A stretch of 64,000 nt of DNA, from positions 125,422,807-125,486,806 of the forward strand of contig NC_089822.1 in assembly GCF_035046505.1 (NCBI RefSeq). The letters are read 5' to 3'. The DNA comes from Tiliqua scincoides. Taxonomy: Eukaryota; Chordata; Lepidosauria; Squamata; Scincidae. Below are positions 11,324 through 22,411 of this stretch, one piece after another. The notes below the pieces were generated by a model. The model saw only the letters and a program-made list of their open reading frames with translations, made no database searches and was not told the DNA's origin. How positions within the stretch are numbered: position 1 is the first letter of the stretch; every line of letters starts with the position of its first letter. The position numbers were made by a program, and so were the translations under genes.

Positions 11324-14293
11324 CTGTAAGGAAATGAAGCAGCAAAAGTCTGGCTAAGAGAGGTTGCATACTAGCTCCTGTCCCCTCCCAGTGCCAGCAT
11401 AGTACAGAGTTTACCACATGGACTGGGGAGACTTGGCTTAATGCTCAGCAATGCTCACTGGATCACAGCATTCTTAATGATAAAATGAAGGGGAAACCAG
11501 CCCTACACTACCCTGTGTTCCTTGGAAAAGGGTGTTGGATGTAAACTTAAGTATGCATATAATTGCTTGTGTCCAGAAAGCAGCTTACTGTGTTACAAGG
11601 GACCTCCTTATCTGTGGGTTTGGGACTAGTGGATTTGATTCAGCACACGTCCTCACCCGCAGCAGGAGGGCCACATTGTACCTCCCAGATGTGATGCCTC
11701 CCAGAAACATACAGATACTGAGATCAAACTGAACTTGTAGACTTATACTGCTATTTATTTATTTATCAATCACATTTTTATAACGCCCTTTCTCCCTTGC
11801 TGTTAAATCACTACTGCTCTTTCCAAGATGCACAGATGAGCAGCTGTATACCTCCAAGCCATGCTCCGCACAGTACTTACTGATGACATCCCCAGCCATC
11901 CAGAGGCAGTGCTGGGATGCTGAACAGCTATGGCAAGGGATCTGAACAGGTGCAGACACCTTAGAAGGATCACTGATAGTGACCAACCATTAGGGGGGTC
12001 AGGCTCTGTGCATCAAAGGTAAAGAGGGTGGTGTGTGAAAACACTATGAAAATTGTAGTTTGGAAGTCAATATGCCTTGCAAGGCACCCTCAACTGCTAG
12101 AAGTCCCACATCTTCTGACTCTGTTCCTGTATTTTCCTGTACTAAGGAGACATATTTTCAGAATAGATTAATAGAGTGCCCAGCTGGATATCTTTAACCT
12201 ATGCATAGATGTAACAGGAATGCTTTCTCTGAATTTATCTAATCACTAGCAGGGGTTGCAGCTTTCCATTCCTTTCAATGGTGTATGCTCTCTTCTCTCC
12301 CCCCCTCCCATCCTGTCCATGACTACACTCACTCATTTTTGCCAAATTAAGTTTTTATGTGTTAGCTTGGAGCTCATGTTCATTTAAAAGCACAGAAATC
12401 TCTAAAATTTATGCAAACTCAGGTGTGTACTACCAAGTTCTAAAAGGCTGTTGGACTTGTATGTGCTTAATGCAGTGGTTCTCAAACTGGTGGGTTGCAA
12501 CCCACCAGCTCATATAATGCTTCCCTCATCCCTTTAAGGGGTGAAGGTGAGGGAGGTAGCAGCAAGATCCTCAGGATGGCATTGGTAAGGGGGGTGGTTT
12601 GCACTTTCAGAAGGCAGGGCTGCAGCAGGTGCAGGGAGCCCTGCACAGCGCTCCCCAAGGCTTGGAACTTTCACTAAAAGTGGGTGCAAAGCACTGCCCC
12701 TCACCCCACTTAGGGAAGATATCCTGGGTATCTTGTTGCTGCCCTAGCCCCTCCCCTGCACGAACTTACTGAGGGAGTAAAGCTCCCTCAAAGTTTGAGA
12801 ACCTCTGGCTTAGTCTCTCTATTTAAAACCTGCTTGGCTTGCTAGTACTCATCTATTAAACACTACTTAGAGAACACAATTAACTACAAGGGAGGCAGAG
12901 AAGAGTGGAAGAGTACCCAGTTTAAACCTAACACAGATACATTACATTTCTGGTACTGGTATCCCATTCAGTCATAGTTCTGGTGGAAATACATTGGGAG
13001 AGGGAGAAATAGAACACTGCACAGAAAGGAGACTGCCAAAATTCAAGCTTCTGGCTGCCAGAACAGCACCTCCACAAATCATTGTCTCTGCCAATTTACA
13101 TGGAAATCGACACATTAAGTGTGTGTCTGCATGTAACAGATCCAAACCTCAAAACAGTCATTCAACAGTACAGACACATCTCTGCAAGCAGCATAATGGA
13201 TCCAAATGAAGTTGGGGAACATTCAAATGGGGTGCCAGGTGACCCTTGTTGGGCTTAAATTAGGACACCATGGAAATCAAACCACAAGCCTGACACCACT
13301 CACTAGATAAGTGGAATGGTGCATGGATATATTCCCATTTTTTAAAAACTGAGTTTTTGCCTGTAATAGATAGAATCAGAATCCCCAGAAACAAGCTGAG
13401 AACTTGTCAGTAACTAAAGTGTTGGTTTAATTATGTGCAGCTGACATGCTACGGCAGGGCTTTTCAAACTGGGGCTGTCTCCCCCCACAAGGACTTACTG
13501 CAGGGTTTGAAATCCCTTGGAGTTTGAAAACTGCTGTGCTAAGGGGGGAAAGAAACCAGTGATGGCAGTTGGCTGGAAAAAAATTTAAACATTCAAAAAT
13601 CAGTTCCAGTTTAAGAAAATGGGAATACATATGTTGTGCAGATCTCCCAAAAGTAGGTGACCTGAAATAGTTGATTAGGAAAAAAAAATCAAAACATACC
13701 ATGTAGTTTTAAAGTTATATTCAAACAAATTCAGTTGGAGGGGGATTTTTATTTGAATATTTAAGACATCCCTGAAATACATTGACACTAGGCAGATTTG
13801 TGTATCATCTGTTCTGCACCATCTGTTGTGCATATGTAAGTGCATATTGAGGGGCTTCCTCCACTGGCTTTGTTGTTTCTTTTCCCTGCGAGAAGTCATG
13901 GACAGGGATACTGAGATATTGCCAGAACTAGGCTGCAGATGATCCACACCACAGATGTCCTCTTCCACTGTGAGAAACACACAGCAGAACTGAAAGGAAC
14001 AGAAAGCTGTAGCCGAAGTCCTAGAAATCTACCATGAATGATTGGAAGGCAGGGTAGAGCCGACCCACAGGGGAACCATAAAATGGGAGGGGGGAAGGCC
14101 TCATGCAAAGTCTATCTTCCAGCTGTGGCTGCCTGCTCTGAAGTTTACTCACCTGCTCCTGTCCCCCCTCTGGGGGGATTATCTTGCTGGTTACATCCAA
14201 GGAAAGCACCTCCTGCAAGTCTTCATACCATTCTTCCAGGTCCCAGGAGGACACTGGTGTGCCCATAGTGAAAGGCAGTGACTCTGCCATCAT
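10895..14293 (-). CDS. DDIT3: DDIT3/CHOP (C/EBP-homologous, GADD153) bZIP transcription factor
   Basis: Stress-induced nuclear bZIP protein; it dimerises with C/EBP and ATF4 partners and promotes apoptosis in the unfolded-protein and integrated stress responses. Two coding exons (14153-14293, then 10895-11323) join in phase 0 to give 189 residues, versus 169 in human. Residues 1-33 match the human N-terminal activation segment ([25 protein letters not shown]). Residues about 122-151 form the basic region ([15 protein letters not shown]...), which carries the Gly/Pro residues typical of CHOP that disturb normal DNA binding. Residues 152-189 form the zipper: L155, L162 and L169 at d, N159 and I166 at a, ending ALIQRMVSL. 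The middle is acidic and Ser-rich with an SSP motif. Two in-frame ATGs open the frame; the second aligns with the human start. It converges on MARS1 and diverges from MBD6. Confidence 0.97.
11745..11830. repeat. Probable LINE 3'-tail fragment in DDIT3 intron 3
   Basis: ATTTATTTATTTATCAATCACATT then TATAACGCCCTTTCTCCC resembles the reverse of L2-like LINE 3' ends common in reptiles. Confidence 0.4.
12473..12808. mobile_element. hAT MITE
   Basis: Left CAGTGGTTCTCAAACTGG, right AGTTTGAGAACCTCTG. Flanks GCTTAATG and GCTTAGTC match at 6 of 8 positions. Confidence 0.8.
13455..13536. mobile_element. Very short (82-bp) hAT MITE
   Basis: Left CAGGGCTTTTCAAACT, right AGTTTGAAAACTGCTG. Flanks TGCTACGG and TGCTAAGG match at 7 of 8. 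Confidence 0.8.
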
Positions 14294-14317
14294 GATTAAG
14301 ATATGGCCAGGCTCTAT
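14153..14317 (-). CDS. DDIT3: DDIT3 first coding exon (start at 14293) with 24 bp of leader
   Basis: Coding from 14293 down to 14153 (47 codons), donor gtgagt on the minus strand. The upstream edge at 14317 is set by a pyrimidine-rich acceptor (ctttttcacccag); the bases 14294-14317 would be 5' UTR. ATG codons at 14293 and 14290 are in tandem. Confidence 0.9.
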
Positions 14318-15423
14318 CTGGGTGAAAAAGATGGATATCAGAAAACTGTATCACTTACCATACTCCCTACCTCTAAAGCACTAATCCAGCATTGTACAAT
14401 GAAGATGGTAAGTGAGCCCCAGCTCTTATCCAGTCCAATGGCAAAACACTATAAGTACTCTCAAATGTCTCAAACCCCCCTCCCAGTTTCTACCAAAAGA
14501 CTGACGCTTGCAAATCTGTTGCTTGTTCCATGTACAATGAAACAAATGACCCTTTATTCTATTGGTAAGAAAAGTCTTCTTAAGAAAGATTGTTTTCTCC
14601 TTTCCCTCCTCCTGCCCCACCACACATGCATGAGAAGATAGGAGACAGTCCCAATGCATCCGATTGGCACGTCCCATGTCCAATTGAATGTAGCCTTCTG
14701 TGCAGCAACTACTGTGTAGCGTGCAAGAGATGTTCTATAGAGATGTGGAAATAGTGTCTCTTCCCTTCTATCTGCATCATGGTCCTGGCAAGTGGCAGCT
14801 TTCAAATGGGAATAGGCAGCGAAGGCTGAGAGTCTACTGGACAGAACCTGCTATATTGCACTGATTAATTAAGAGAGTATGACTAGACACCATTTTGTGG
14901 CTTAGCCAAAGAACACACTGGAGGAGTAGTTTAAGGAAAGCCAAGCTCACTCTGAGAACTAGCACAGCTCACAGAGAGGATGAAACTGCCTGCAGCCATA
15001 TCCTCTTTGTACTAGAGTTGTGGGCACTGCAGGACACTAACATAAGGGAGTGTCAAAGCAGAACAGTACTTTATGTGTTTGGGAAACAGATGAACAGATA
15101 GTGGGGCTAGCTGCTTTCAGTTCAGATAACCCTTTGAAGCTGTGTGTAAGGAAAAAGGTCAGTGACAGTATCAGTCACATAGATTCACTGCTTGCTGCCA
15201 GACATCAATTTTAGACATTTCATATAGCCCTAGTGGTAGTATTCCAGGCTCACATATCTTAAAGCTCACCACCGCCTGCTGCCTTGACAAGTAATTCTGG
15301 AACCCTTCAAAGCATCCAGCTATCAGAACAAAAAAAAAAAGCCACTACTGACTATGGGATACAGTCTCACTGTACATGTGCCTGTGCAATTCCTTGCAAA
15401 CTACAGCATACAAACCTGTTAAA

Positions 15424-15517
15424 GTTGCAATCCTATGCATATCTGTCTAGAAGTAAACCCCACTTGACCACAGTGGACTTCTCAGCAAACATGCACAGGA
15501 TCATGCTGCATAGTTAT
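15424..15517. repeat. Short inverted-repeat element, family A
   Basis: GCAATCCTATGCATATCTGTC... to ...CATGCACAGGATCATGC. Family A consensus has CAATCCTA at one end, TAGGATTG at the other, and inner arms (TACTCAGAAGTAAGTCCCATT against AATGGGGCTTACTCCCAGG). Confidence 0.65.
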
Positions 15518-15519
15518 GG

Positions 15520-17330
15520 CATCCTGGGTGTCCCCAAGGAGTTCCACCCTTACAAATATTTAACTAGCATCCTAAAAAGCTAAAAACACATACGAAAAAC
15601 CTCCTAATTTTAGGCCAGGAGGATAATTTTTGGGACAGGAAGGAGGTTTGTACAGCCCGGAGTGCACATCTTGCTCCCAGGCCTTTTCTTGTGGCTCTCA
15701 GTATCCTGTGCAAGGAGTCAAGCTGGAACTCTCTAGGCTTTGGCAGTACCTTGCATAAGTTAGGAATAAGGTGAGTCATGGTCACAAGATAGGCTGGGAG
15801 TGCCAGGCAGGCATTCCTGAGCCTTGGGGGCAGGCTCAGACATGTCTGAAGCAGAAAGCACTCTTATTTCCTTGCACTGGGCTCTGGTTTTGGTCACAAA
15901 AACCAAAGCTCCCTAAAACCAGGGCAGAAAACTTGCTGAGCAGCAAAAGCCACACAGGAAGTTTCTCTCAGGTTATTACAGCCACTCTGGCCTAATAACA
16001 CGTTTCCATATGTTCATGGAACTAAAGGCAAGCCTGCACCAACTGCTTTTTCCCCTAGGGATGTTTCAGAAGACACCAGAAGACAACAGTACGCCCGTGG
16101 TAAAACCACCAGTTAGGGGTCTTTTTGATGGCTTTGTCCAAAGGAAGCCAGTTCCTTCTTTTAAAGGAGTACTAACCTTTGCCATTCAAAGACACTGCAA
16201 GGATCATGGCCCCTTTCATGGAGTTGCATCCACCCAACAGTCAGTGTACTTGGCAAGTAAGCAACCCAGGCTCTTGTGTGAATTGGCACAGTGCTTTATT
16301 ATTCCTGTTAACTGGGCAAAGAGGCCCCTTTTAAAGTGAAGGTCCTCATATATAATGGGTTGAGCAACTGCCCCATTCTTCTCCAATGGCTGTTTGCTGG
16401 GAATGACTGCAAGCTCTTTTGGGACATGGAACCATCTTTTCATTTATTTTGCCATGTAAACAAGGTGGCAAATTTTTGTTAGTGCATTTTTATTGATAAC
16501 TCTTGCTGGTGAATGTACAGAATTGCAAATATATCACGAGCAGCACAGAACAGGTCCCAGAGTATCCTCTGAAGGCACACAAGGCTGCACCCTTGCTCAA
16601 GCTAGCAGATCTGGGCCTGGATGGGAAGCAGCCTCAAAACACCCCACATACACTTCTATCATAGAAGAAAGTCAGGCCTGAAAGTGGCTTATAAAGCTGT
16701 TTGCTGGTCTCTCTTGTTAGAGTTGTGAGTACTTTGGGGTAGGGAACCATTTATTGAGCTATATAAACTGCTAGAACCTTTATATTGAAAACTAATATAT
16801 AAGGAATCTCACTAACAACACCACATGTAATGATTAGATAAGACTGGGGAAAATCTAAGTGAAACACAGATTGCTACAGTGCAAGCATGCCTTAATGTCT
16901 GAAACTACAGTTGGTCATAATTTCCAAAGGAGTAGTTGTGTACAGTTGGTCACCTCGTATCTCTTCTACAATGCCCTTCTGAAGGACTGAATGGAAGAGC
17001 TTTACGGTAGGGTTGAATTTTAATCTATGCTGAAAAGGGGAGCAGATGACCATAATGGCTTGGGACTTAAAACACAAGTCTTAATGAAACGAATTTACTG
17101 CATAATCCTTCCGTGCTTGGGTTAGTATCTCGATCTGATGTCAACCTAAATAGAAAACCTTGAACTTTGTTCATACTCCTCCCCTCTCCAAGTGTGAGAC
17201 AGCAATTCCCTTACAGTATGTTGTAGGCAGTCATGATTGAAGCATGTCATTCATCTAAAAACCCCTCCCTCTTATCACAAAGTCCACAGTCCCAATCCAC
17301 CTTCCTTTTCAAAGAGGGTAAGAATTTTTT
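15520..17330. other. DDIT3: DDIT3 intron 2, nothing firmly recognised
   Basis: A possible L2-like tail near 16720-16790 (GTGAGTACTTTGGGG... GCTATATAAACTGC). The 109-codon ORF at 16010-16339 has no recognisable domain. Confidence 0.45.
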
Positions 17331-17339
17331 TCTACAGTT

Positions 17340-17790
17340 GCTCAATAAATTACTGGCTTCCATCCCTGGCTTTGTCTGTTTCTCATACTTCCATATAACA
17401 CAGCAATTTTAGCCACAACCTCAGGCAGAATTAAACCACCAATAACACAGGCCAACACACATTTTGCTTCCTTAAACGTTACACCAATTCCTAGGTATAT
17501 TTGGGGTGCCAATTCCAAAAATGGCACCCATTTTGCCCCATCACATCTAGTTTTGGAGACACGGCACAGCCTCTTTAGTGAATGGTTCAAGCAGCTTCCT
17601 CATGAGGAAGCCTACACCATGGTTTGATGTGAAATTCATATAAAACCACCATAAAGTTTGGGAAAAACTTTTCTGACCCTCAATTTTGTAGGCCTGTGTA
17701 ATTGATTCAACATCACAATCCACATAAAGGATTAGTAACACGGGGAAATTTGCATTCAGTTTGTGCGTACCAGACCTGTTGGAGCTCACT
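17340..17790. repeat. Unclassified dispersed repeat (parent-order copy)
   Basis: Sequence shared with 54960-55345. Landmarks: CCAACACACATTTTGCTTCC, GTTTTGGAGACACGGCACAG, TTCCTCATGAGGAAGCC, and ACCACCATAAAGTTTGGG. Here they occur in single order; the second copy is rearranged. No family recalled. Confidence 0.6.
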
Positions 17791-17871
17791 AGAGTGAATG
17801 GAGTACTGGCTGTATGCTACATAGGTCATGCTCTCAGTTCAAGCTCTGCGTTCAAGCACAAACTGAATGCA
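17751..17871. repeat. 16-bp perfect inverted repeat with 89-bp spacer
   Basis: TGCATTCAGTTTGTGC at 17751-17766 and its exact reverse complement at 17856-17871. It could be the ends of a tiny element or a stem-loop. Confidence 0.7.
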
Positions 17872-18319
17872 TACCCTAAAAGATGTTTCACAATAATCTG
17901 CAAAGTGTTGGGGTTCTTCAGCAAACTAGGAAATATGGAAAAAGATTCCTGAAGACACACACATCTGGATGTCCAAACACATACGTTTTGTGTGTTTTGT
18001 GTGTGTGTGTGCATACGGTGTAGCAACACCATCTTGTTGCTGGTTTCTAATAAAAACATTTCTTCTTATAATGAAAAGGGGACTGTCAAAACTGTATCTG
18101 CAACAAACAGCCACCAATCAATGCGCAACACTCCTGTGACAGTTAAGGAACAAATGTTTTAACGTGCTGATCACCTATTTCACATTTTCCCACTCACATC
18201 AATCATATTTAGCTACATCATGGAGGATATCCTAGTATATTCCTGCTTGGTTAAAATCAGCAACTGTTTCCATTAAAACAGCTGCAGTCAGACACTGTGC
18301 CAACCACAGACACTGATGG

Positions 18320-18415
18320 GCCATGCAGCCTGATCCTATGGAAGCTTACTCTGGAGTAAGGCCTATGTAACTCAATGAGGTTTACTTCCAAGTGGACACA
18401 GGGCTGCATCCCTTT
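18320..18415. repeat. Family A element (diverged)
   Basis: CCTGATCCTATGGAAGCTTA to ...GGACACAGGGCTGCA, with AGTAAGGCCTATGTAACTCA core. Confidence 0.5.
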
Positions 18416-18512
18416 ATGTCCTAACCCCAACAAGTCTGATAGTTAGTGCAACTATACACTTTGCTGAACTTCATTAAAGTAGCCCAAGCAGCCTTTCTAC
18501 TGAGGTTCTCAC

Positions 18513-18560
18513 CTGTTTTCAGGTGTGATGGTGTATCAGGATGCGGCTTTTCATTCGAAA
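18513..18560 (-). other. DDIT3: DDIT3 leader exon 2 (48 bp) carrying the end of the inhibitory uORF
   Basis: On the minus strand: acceptor ttttatttccacag, 48-bp exon, donor gtgagaac. Its open frame reads FRMKSRILIHHHT then TGA. The last residues IHHHT equal the end of the mammalian CHOP uORF peptide (IFIHHHT), which is known to stall ribosomes and hold down CHOP translation until eIF2 is phosphorylated. As I recall, human exon 2 is also 48 bp. This is host leader sequence, not a separate protein gene. Confidence 0.88.
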
Positions 18561-19189
18561 CTGTGGAAATAAAAGAGGGGAGAATTATTACAATGCCATC
18601 AATGTAGAAAGGTCCAGTATTGCCCATGACCTATCATGAAGGTTACCCCAGCAATGTTGGTCTGTCATTTTAAGCTACACAGCACACAGAGAAAAAAGCC
18701 AACCAAAATAGGGCTATGGAGAATTTCTCTTTTAGTTAGTCCACAGCGTCCCTCAGTTCTCAAATACCATCTTTCATTCTCCTTCCCATCCCCCCCAAAT
18801 ATAAAACTTGTGCTTCCCTCACATGCTTGGAAAAAGAATACCCATCCTCTTTCCACTCCATAGGCAAAATAAAGGCATTTTGTTTTCTAAATTTAGCAGG
18901 CCTGTTTCAATGAAGTAGCACTCTGAAGGCCTGTGTGGTGTTTGGATGCCCTATTACTGGTAGAATAAGGGATTTGTCAACTGCGGACAATACATGGTTT
19001 TCTTTTTATGATACGCTCAGTTCTTGGTTGCAGCTGATGCTACGAAGTGCTATCCTCGGGTGATGAGGTTAAACATGTGATGAGAAAGTTATTTCAATGT
19101 ACAAGGTGGGAGAACTGAGGTGCACAAAATGGTTGCATTGTGTCTGCATCCCACTCTTTCTTGAGGAGTTTAGTTTACCTACAGTGACA

Positions 19190-19475
19190 ACACACTCCTA
19201 TGATCTACTCAGAAGTAAGCCAAGTTCAATGGGATTTACTCCCAGATAAGTGCATACAGGGTTGCAGCCCGAATCTCATTTTCTCCAACACCCCTGTGAG
19301 GTACGTTATACAAAGCATTCAAGTAACCTCATGGCTGAGCAAAGGCTTCCATCCAGGTCTCCCAGTACTGACACTCTAAGGCTGCAATCCTATCCACACT
19401 TTCCTGAAATTAAGTCCCATTGAACATAATAGGACTTACATCTGAGTAGACTCGCCTAGGATTGTGCCCTAAATC
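19190..19475. repeat. Two family A elements with a MIR/L2-like fragment between
   Basis: Family A at about 19192-19270 and 19380-19473. Between them CCCTGTGAGGTACGTTATAC... and CATCCAGGTCTCCCAGTACT resemble the MIR/L2 core. Confidence 0.6.
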
Positions 19476-19652
19476 AGCAATTTTCAACCAGTGTGCCTTG
19501 GCACATTGGTGACCCATGAATGATCAGCAGGTGTGCCAGGGGAGTTTGGTGAAGGGTAATTTACTAGTATGGCTTGTGGGGGACATGAGCCCCCCACATC
19601 AGTGTGGTGTGCCCTGTCAGTGTGCCGTGAAATGAAAGGTTGAAAATCACTG
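19475..19652. mobile_element. hAT MITE
   Basis: Left CAGCAATTTTCAACCAGTG, right GGTTGAAAATCACTG. The interior has the GTGTGCC motifs seen at 21.6 kb. Confidence 0.7.
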
Positions 19653-19809
19653 CTTTAGCCACTATAGCACATTATAAGACATTGCTTGAACCAGGATTTT
19701 AATCCATTATTCTTAGTTCTGTCTTGAGCAAAGAGATTGCATTTTGATAAGAGGCAGAGAAGTTCAACAACATTAAGGAGAACTGCCAAATGCCCCGCTT
19801 TTTATCAGA

Positions 19810-19810
<1 letters not shown>

Positions 19811-19856
<46 letters not shown>
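19811..19856. repeat. (CT)n microsatellite
   Basis: An uninterrupted CT dinucleotide run of about 44 bp; it creates spurious ER- and SL-repeat ORFs. Confidence 0.95.
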
Positions 19857-19857
<1 letters not shown>

Positions 19858-21231
19858 ATCCCTCAGATTATCACTGGATGCCCTGCAGTGCCCCCAAGTT
19901 AAAGAGCAAACCAGCAGCAACATCACAATGAACCCCACAGGAATGTGACTGGCACAGGGGACACACCATAGGTTTTCATCAGCCCCGAGTGATGCAACAA
20001 ACCAGCAGAGTTAGGGATCCAGGAACTGTTATGCAGCCTGGTGGGGAAAAAAACTTCCCCAAGGAGTCATGTGAACAGGCATTCAAAGTCATCATTGTGT
20101 CCCAGCAGGAGGCTCTGTAGCCTTCACAAGGTCATGTGGCACCATCACTCACACAAATTAACAATGTGGCACCTTTCTTATCTCCTTGAAGCACCCCTGA
20201 TTTTCCGTTATAGTATTTTTTAAAACCATTGAAGAGTTGCTGTGAAAGAAGTTGCATTCTTAACATCACTTGCCAGGAACCAGCTGGATAGCTGTGGGAA
20301 AGGATGTAGCCTCAAAGCTGGCAGAGCGCCTAGAGTTTTGTGCTAAAATAGTTCAGAACAAGATCAATCTGCTTTGCCCTCTCTATAATGGAAACCAAGC
20401 TAAAACAGGAAACACTGAGGGCTCTCACCCACCACAGACAGTAACAATCTCAGCACATTGCTCTGAAGCCTATTACCAGCTAATCAACAGAATATAAAGC
20501 GGCACTGTTCTATGCGGGTTACCCATTTATATTTATTTTTAAGATTCCTTCCTATAACTGCAGCCTTAATTTGTACTTGGGACTTTGATTTAACAAAAAT
20601 GCCCCTTTACTTTTACAAGGGACGGTGTGCTCTACAGCCTGTCCCATTTCTTGCAGTTAGGCAGGAAGTCTGTCCATCGAACTTTGTCTCATTTACATGG
20701 GAAGAGAAAGGAGAACATAATGTGGATGGAAAAAGTGAAACACCCACCTACCCCCTAAACCCCCATATCACTCTGACCAATTATGGAGAACATACTGATG
20801 GAGGGGAATTAAAAAGTTGGGATTATCTGTCAAATTACTGGTTATGATCTTATACATTGGGATGGACAAGCTGCAGCTCATGAACTACATGCACATAATG
20901 TGCAGCTCTCCAAAATACATTGCCTGAGCTCCTTGTTTTGCATCACAATTAATATAAAAAAGTAAATAAGAAACGGTCACAGTTATTTCCTGAGTATAAA
21001 CTGAGAGTCCAATGGATCAAAACATGTTTAAATGCTCATGGTGAGAAAACATATTTAAGAATTTAAATGCTTCTTGGATATTAGATAGTGCTCTGCTAAC
21101 CGGGTGAGTAAGAGGCACTTTTTTTCCAAGTGGGTGCTTCTCTTTTATTTAGCAGGGGGAGAATAACTGGCCCTCCTCACTCCAGCAATGACTTTTCTAG
21201 TGGCTGTCTGCTAGTGTTCTGCATCTTTTTA

Positions 21232-21650
21232 ATTTTCAACCTTTTTCATTTCAGGGCATACAGGCAAGGCACTAAAACAGTCAAGACACACAATCAGTTT
21301 TTTGACCATTGACAAGGCACACTGTGCTGCCAATGGGGGGCTCACATTCCCCAATGGTCCTATTGAAAAAAGACAGGGTGACCAGATATGATGGAGGACA
21401 GAGTACCTCTACCTTTAACCACTGTATAGAAGGGGGAATCTTGGCAGGTGCCTCTTTTTAAACCCTTCCATGTTGAGCTGCACCTGTCAAAATTCCCTCT
21501 CCCATACAATGGTTAAAGGTATAGGCACTCTGTCCTCCATTGTATCTGGTCACCCAGTTTTAGATGACCCTCTCCCAAATTCCTGCAGCACACCTGGGGA
21601 CCACTCACAGCACACCAGTGTGCCCCGGCACAGTGGTTGAAAATGGTTGT
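21232..21650. mobile_element. Decayed hAT element carrying a nested foldback MITE
   Basis: Outer ends TTTTCAACCTTTTTCATTT and GTGGTTGAAAATGG match the 19475 family. Interrupted at 21376-21556. Confidence 0.5.
21376..21556. mobile_element. Foldback MITE inside a hAT element
   Basis: About 80-bp imperfect arms: GGGTGACCAGATATGATGGA with AGGACAGAGTACC and TTTAACCACTGTATAG on the left, complementary to GGTATAGGCACTCTGTCCTC and TCTGGTCACCC on the right. Confidence 0.75.
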
Positions 21651-21654
21651 TTTA

Positions 21655-21762
21655 GGTTGCGAGCCCTTTTGCGACAGGGAGCCACTAGTCATTTGGTTTT
21701 CTCTGTACACCACTTTGTGAACTTTTTGTTGAAAAGCGGTATATAAATACTGTTATTATTAT
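21655..21762 (+). mobile_element. L2-like LINE/SINE 3' tail
   Basis: GCGACAGGGAGCCACTAG..., TTGAAAAGCGGTATATAAAT and a TTATTATTAT tail. Reverse copies lie at 36045-36150 and 46285-46400. Confidence 0.6.
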
Positions 21763-22008
21763 GGCTGTCGAACACCTGAAGTTTCTAGTATGTGGTTCAA
21801 AAAGGTTTGGCCACCCACTAGGCTACAAGCTTTCTATGGATGTCAGCAAACACGCACAGGCTCAGGCTACAACCCCCTCCCTGTCTGGAGCCTCTCAGGC
21901 TTCGAATCCTCCTGCGCCCATCCCCCCACAACTGCTGCAGGGGACCCAGGCGACCGAGCCCCCCCTCCACCAGCGGGAGGGGACCCAGGCTGCCCCCCCG
22001 CCTCGCAC

Positions 22009-22086
22009 CTTCCTGCGCGGCCCCTTCTCGCCCGCGATCCTCTCCCCCAGCTGCTGGCCGCGTCGCATCGTCCCCTCGCTGCTCAT
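22009..22086 (-). other. DDIT3: DDIT3 leader exon 1: start of the uORF (two in-frame AUGs)
   Basis: On the minus strand an open frame starts at ATG 22086, with a second in-frame ATG at 22068, and runs 26 codons to a donor AAG|gtgcga. Its end GPRRK joins in frame to FRMKSRILIHHHT of exon 2, giving a 39-residue uORF. The human uORF has 34 residues, also has two in-frame AUGs (codons 1 and 4), and reads SRRK before its last residues. The transcription start must lie above 22086; the exact site is not visible. The donor gtgcga is non-ideal but is the only one giving this join. Confidence 0.72.
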
Positions 22087-22177
22087 CCTCCTCGCTGGGC
22101 TGCTGCCGGCTTCCGAATGCCAGCGCGCGCCTTCCGCTCGCGGACCCAGGCTCAGCCGCTCAGCACGCGCCCCAGCC

Positions 22178-22196
22178 TGACGCAACGCTTGCGTCA
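22178..22196. promoter_or_regulatory. Perfect inverted pair of ATF-C/EBP-type half-sites
   Basis: TGACGCAA, three-base spacer CGC, then TTGCGTCA: an exact 8-bp-arm palindrome. TGACGCAA combines an ATF/CRE half (TGACG) with a C/EBP half (GCAA). It lies 92-110 bp above the first uORF AUG, so near or just upstream of the start site. Confidence 0.6.
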
Positions 22197-22411
22197 TCGC
22201 CGGCCAATCCGCGGCGCCGGCCCCTGCCATTGGCGGAGAGGCGAGGCCCAGCGCCGGCCAATCGCCGCGGCCGTCCTTCGTCTCGCCCCGCCCCGCCTTC
22301 CTCGAGGCGGGTGACGCAGCGCCGCTGTGGTGCTGGAACCTGCCGCGTCGTACCCGGAAGTGGCTCCTCCCGAAACTCCCCCTCCCTCCCGGGTCACGAG
22401 CCTTGAGTGGG

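Noticed and set aside
17342-17789. Two minus-strand ORFs of about 80 codons
   Set aside because: They lie in a dispersed repeat with a rearranged second copy; no domain recognised.
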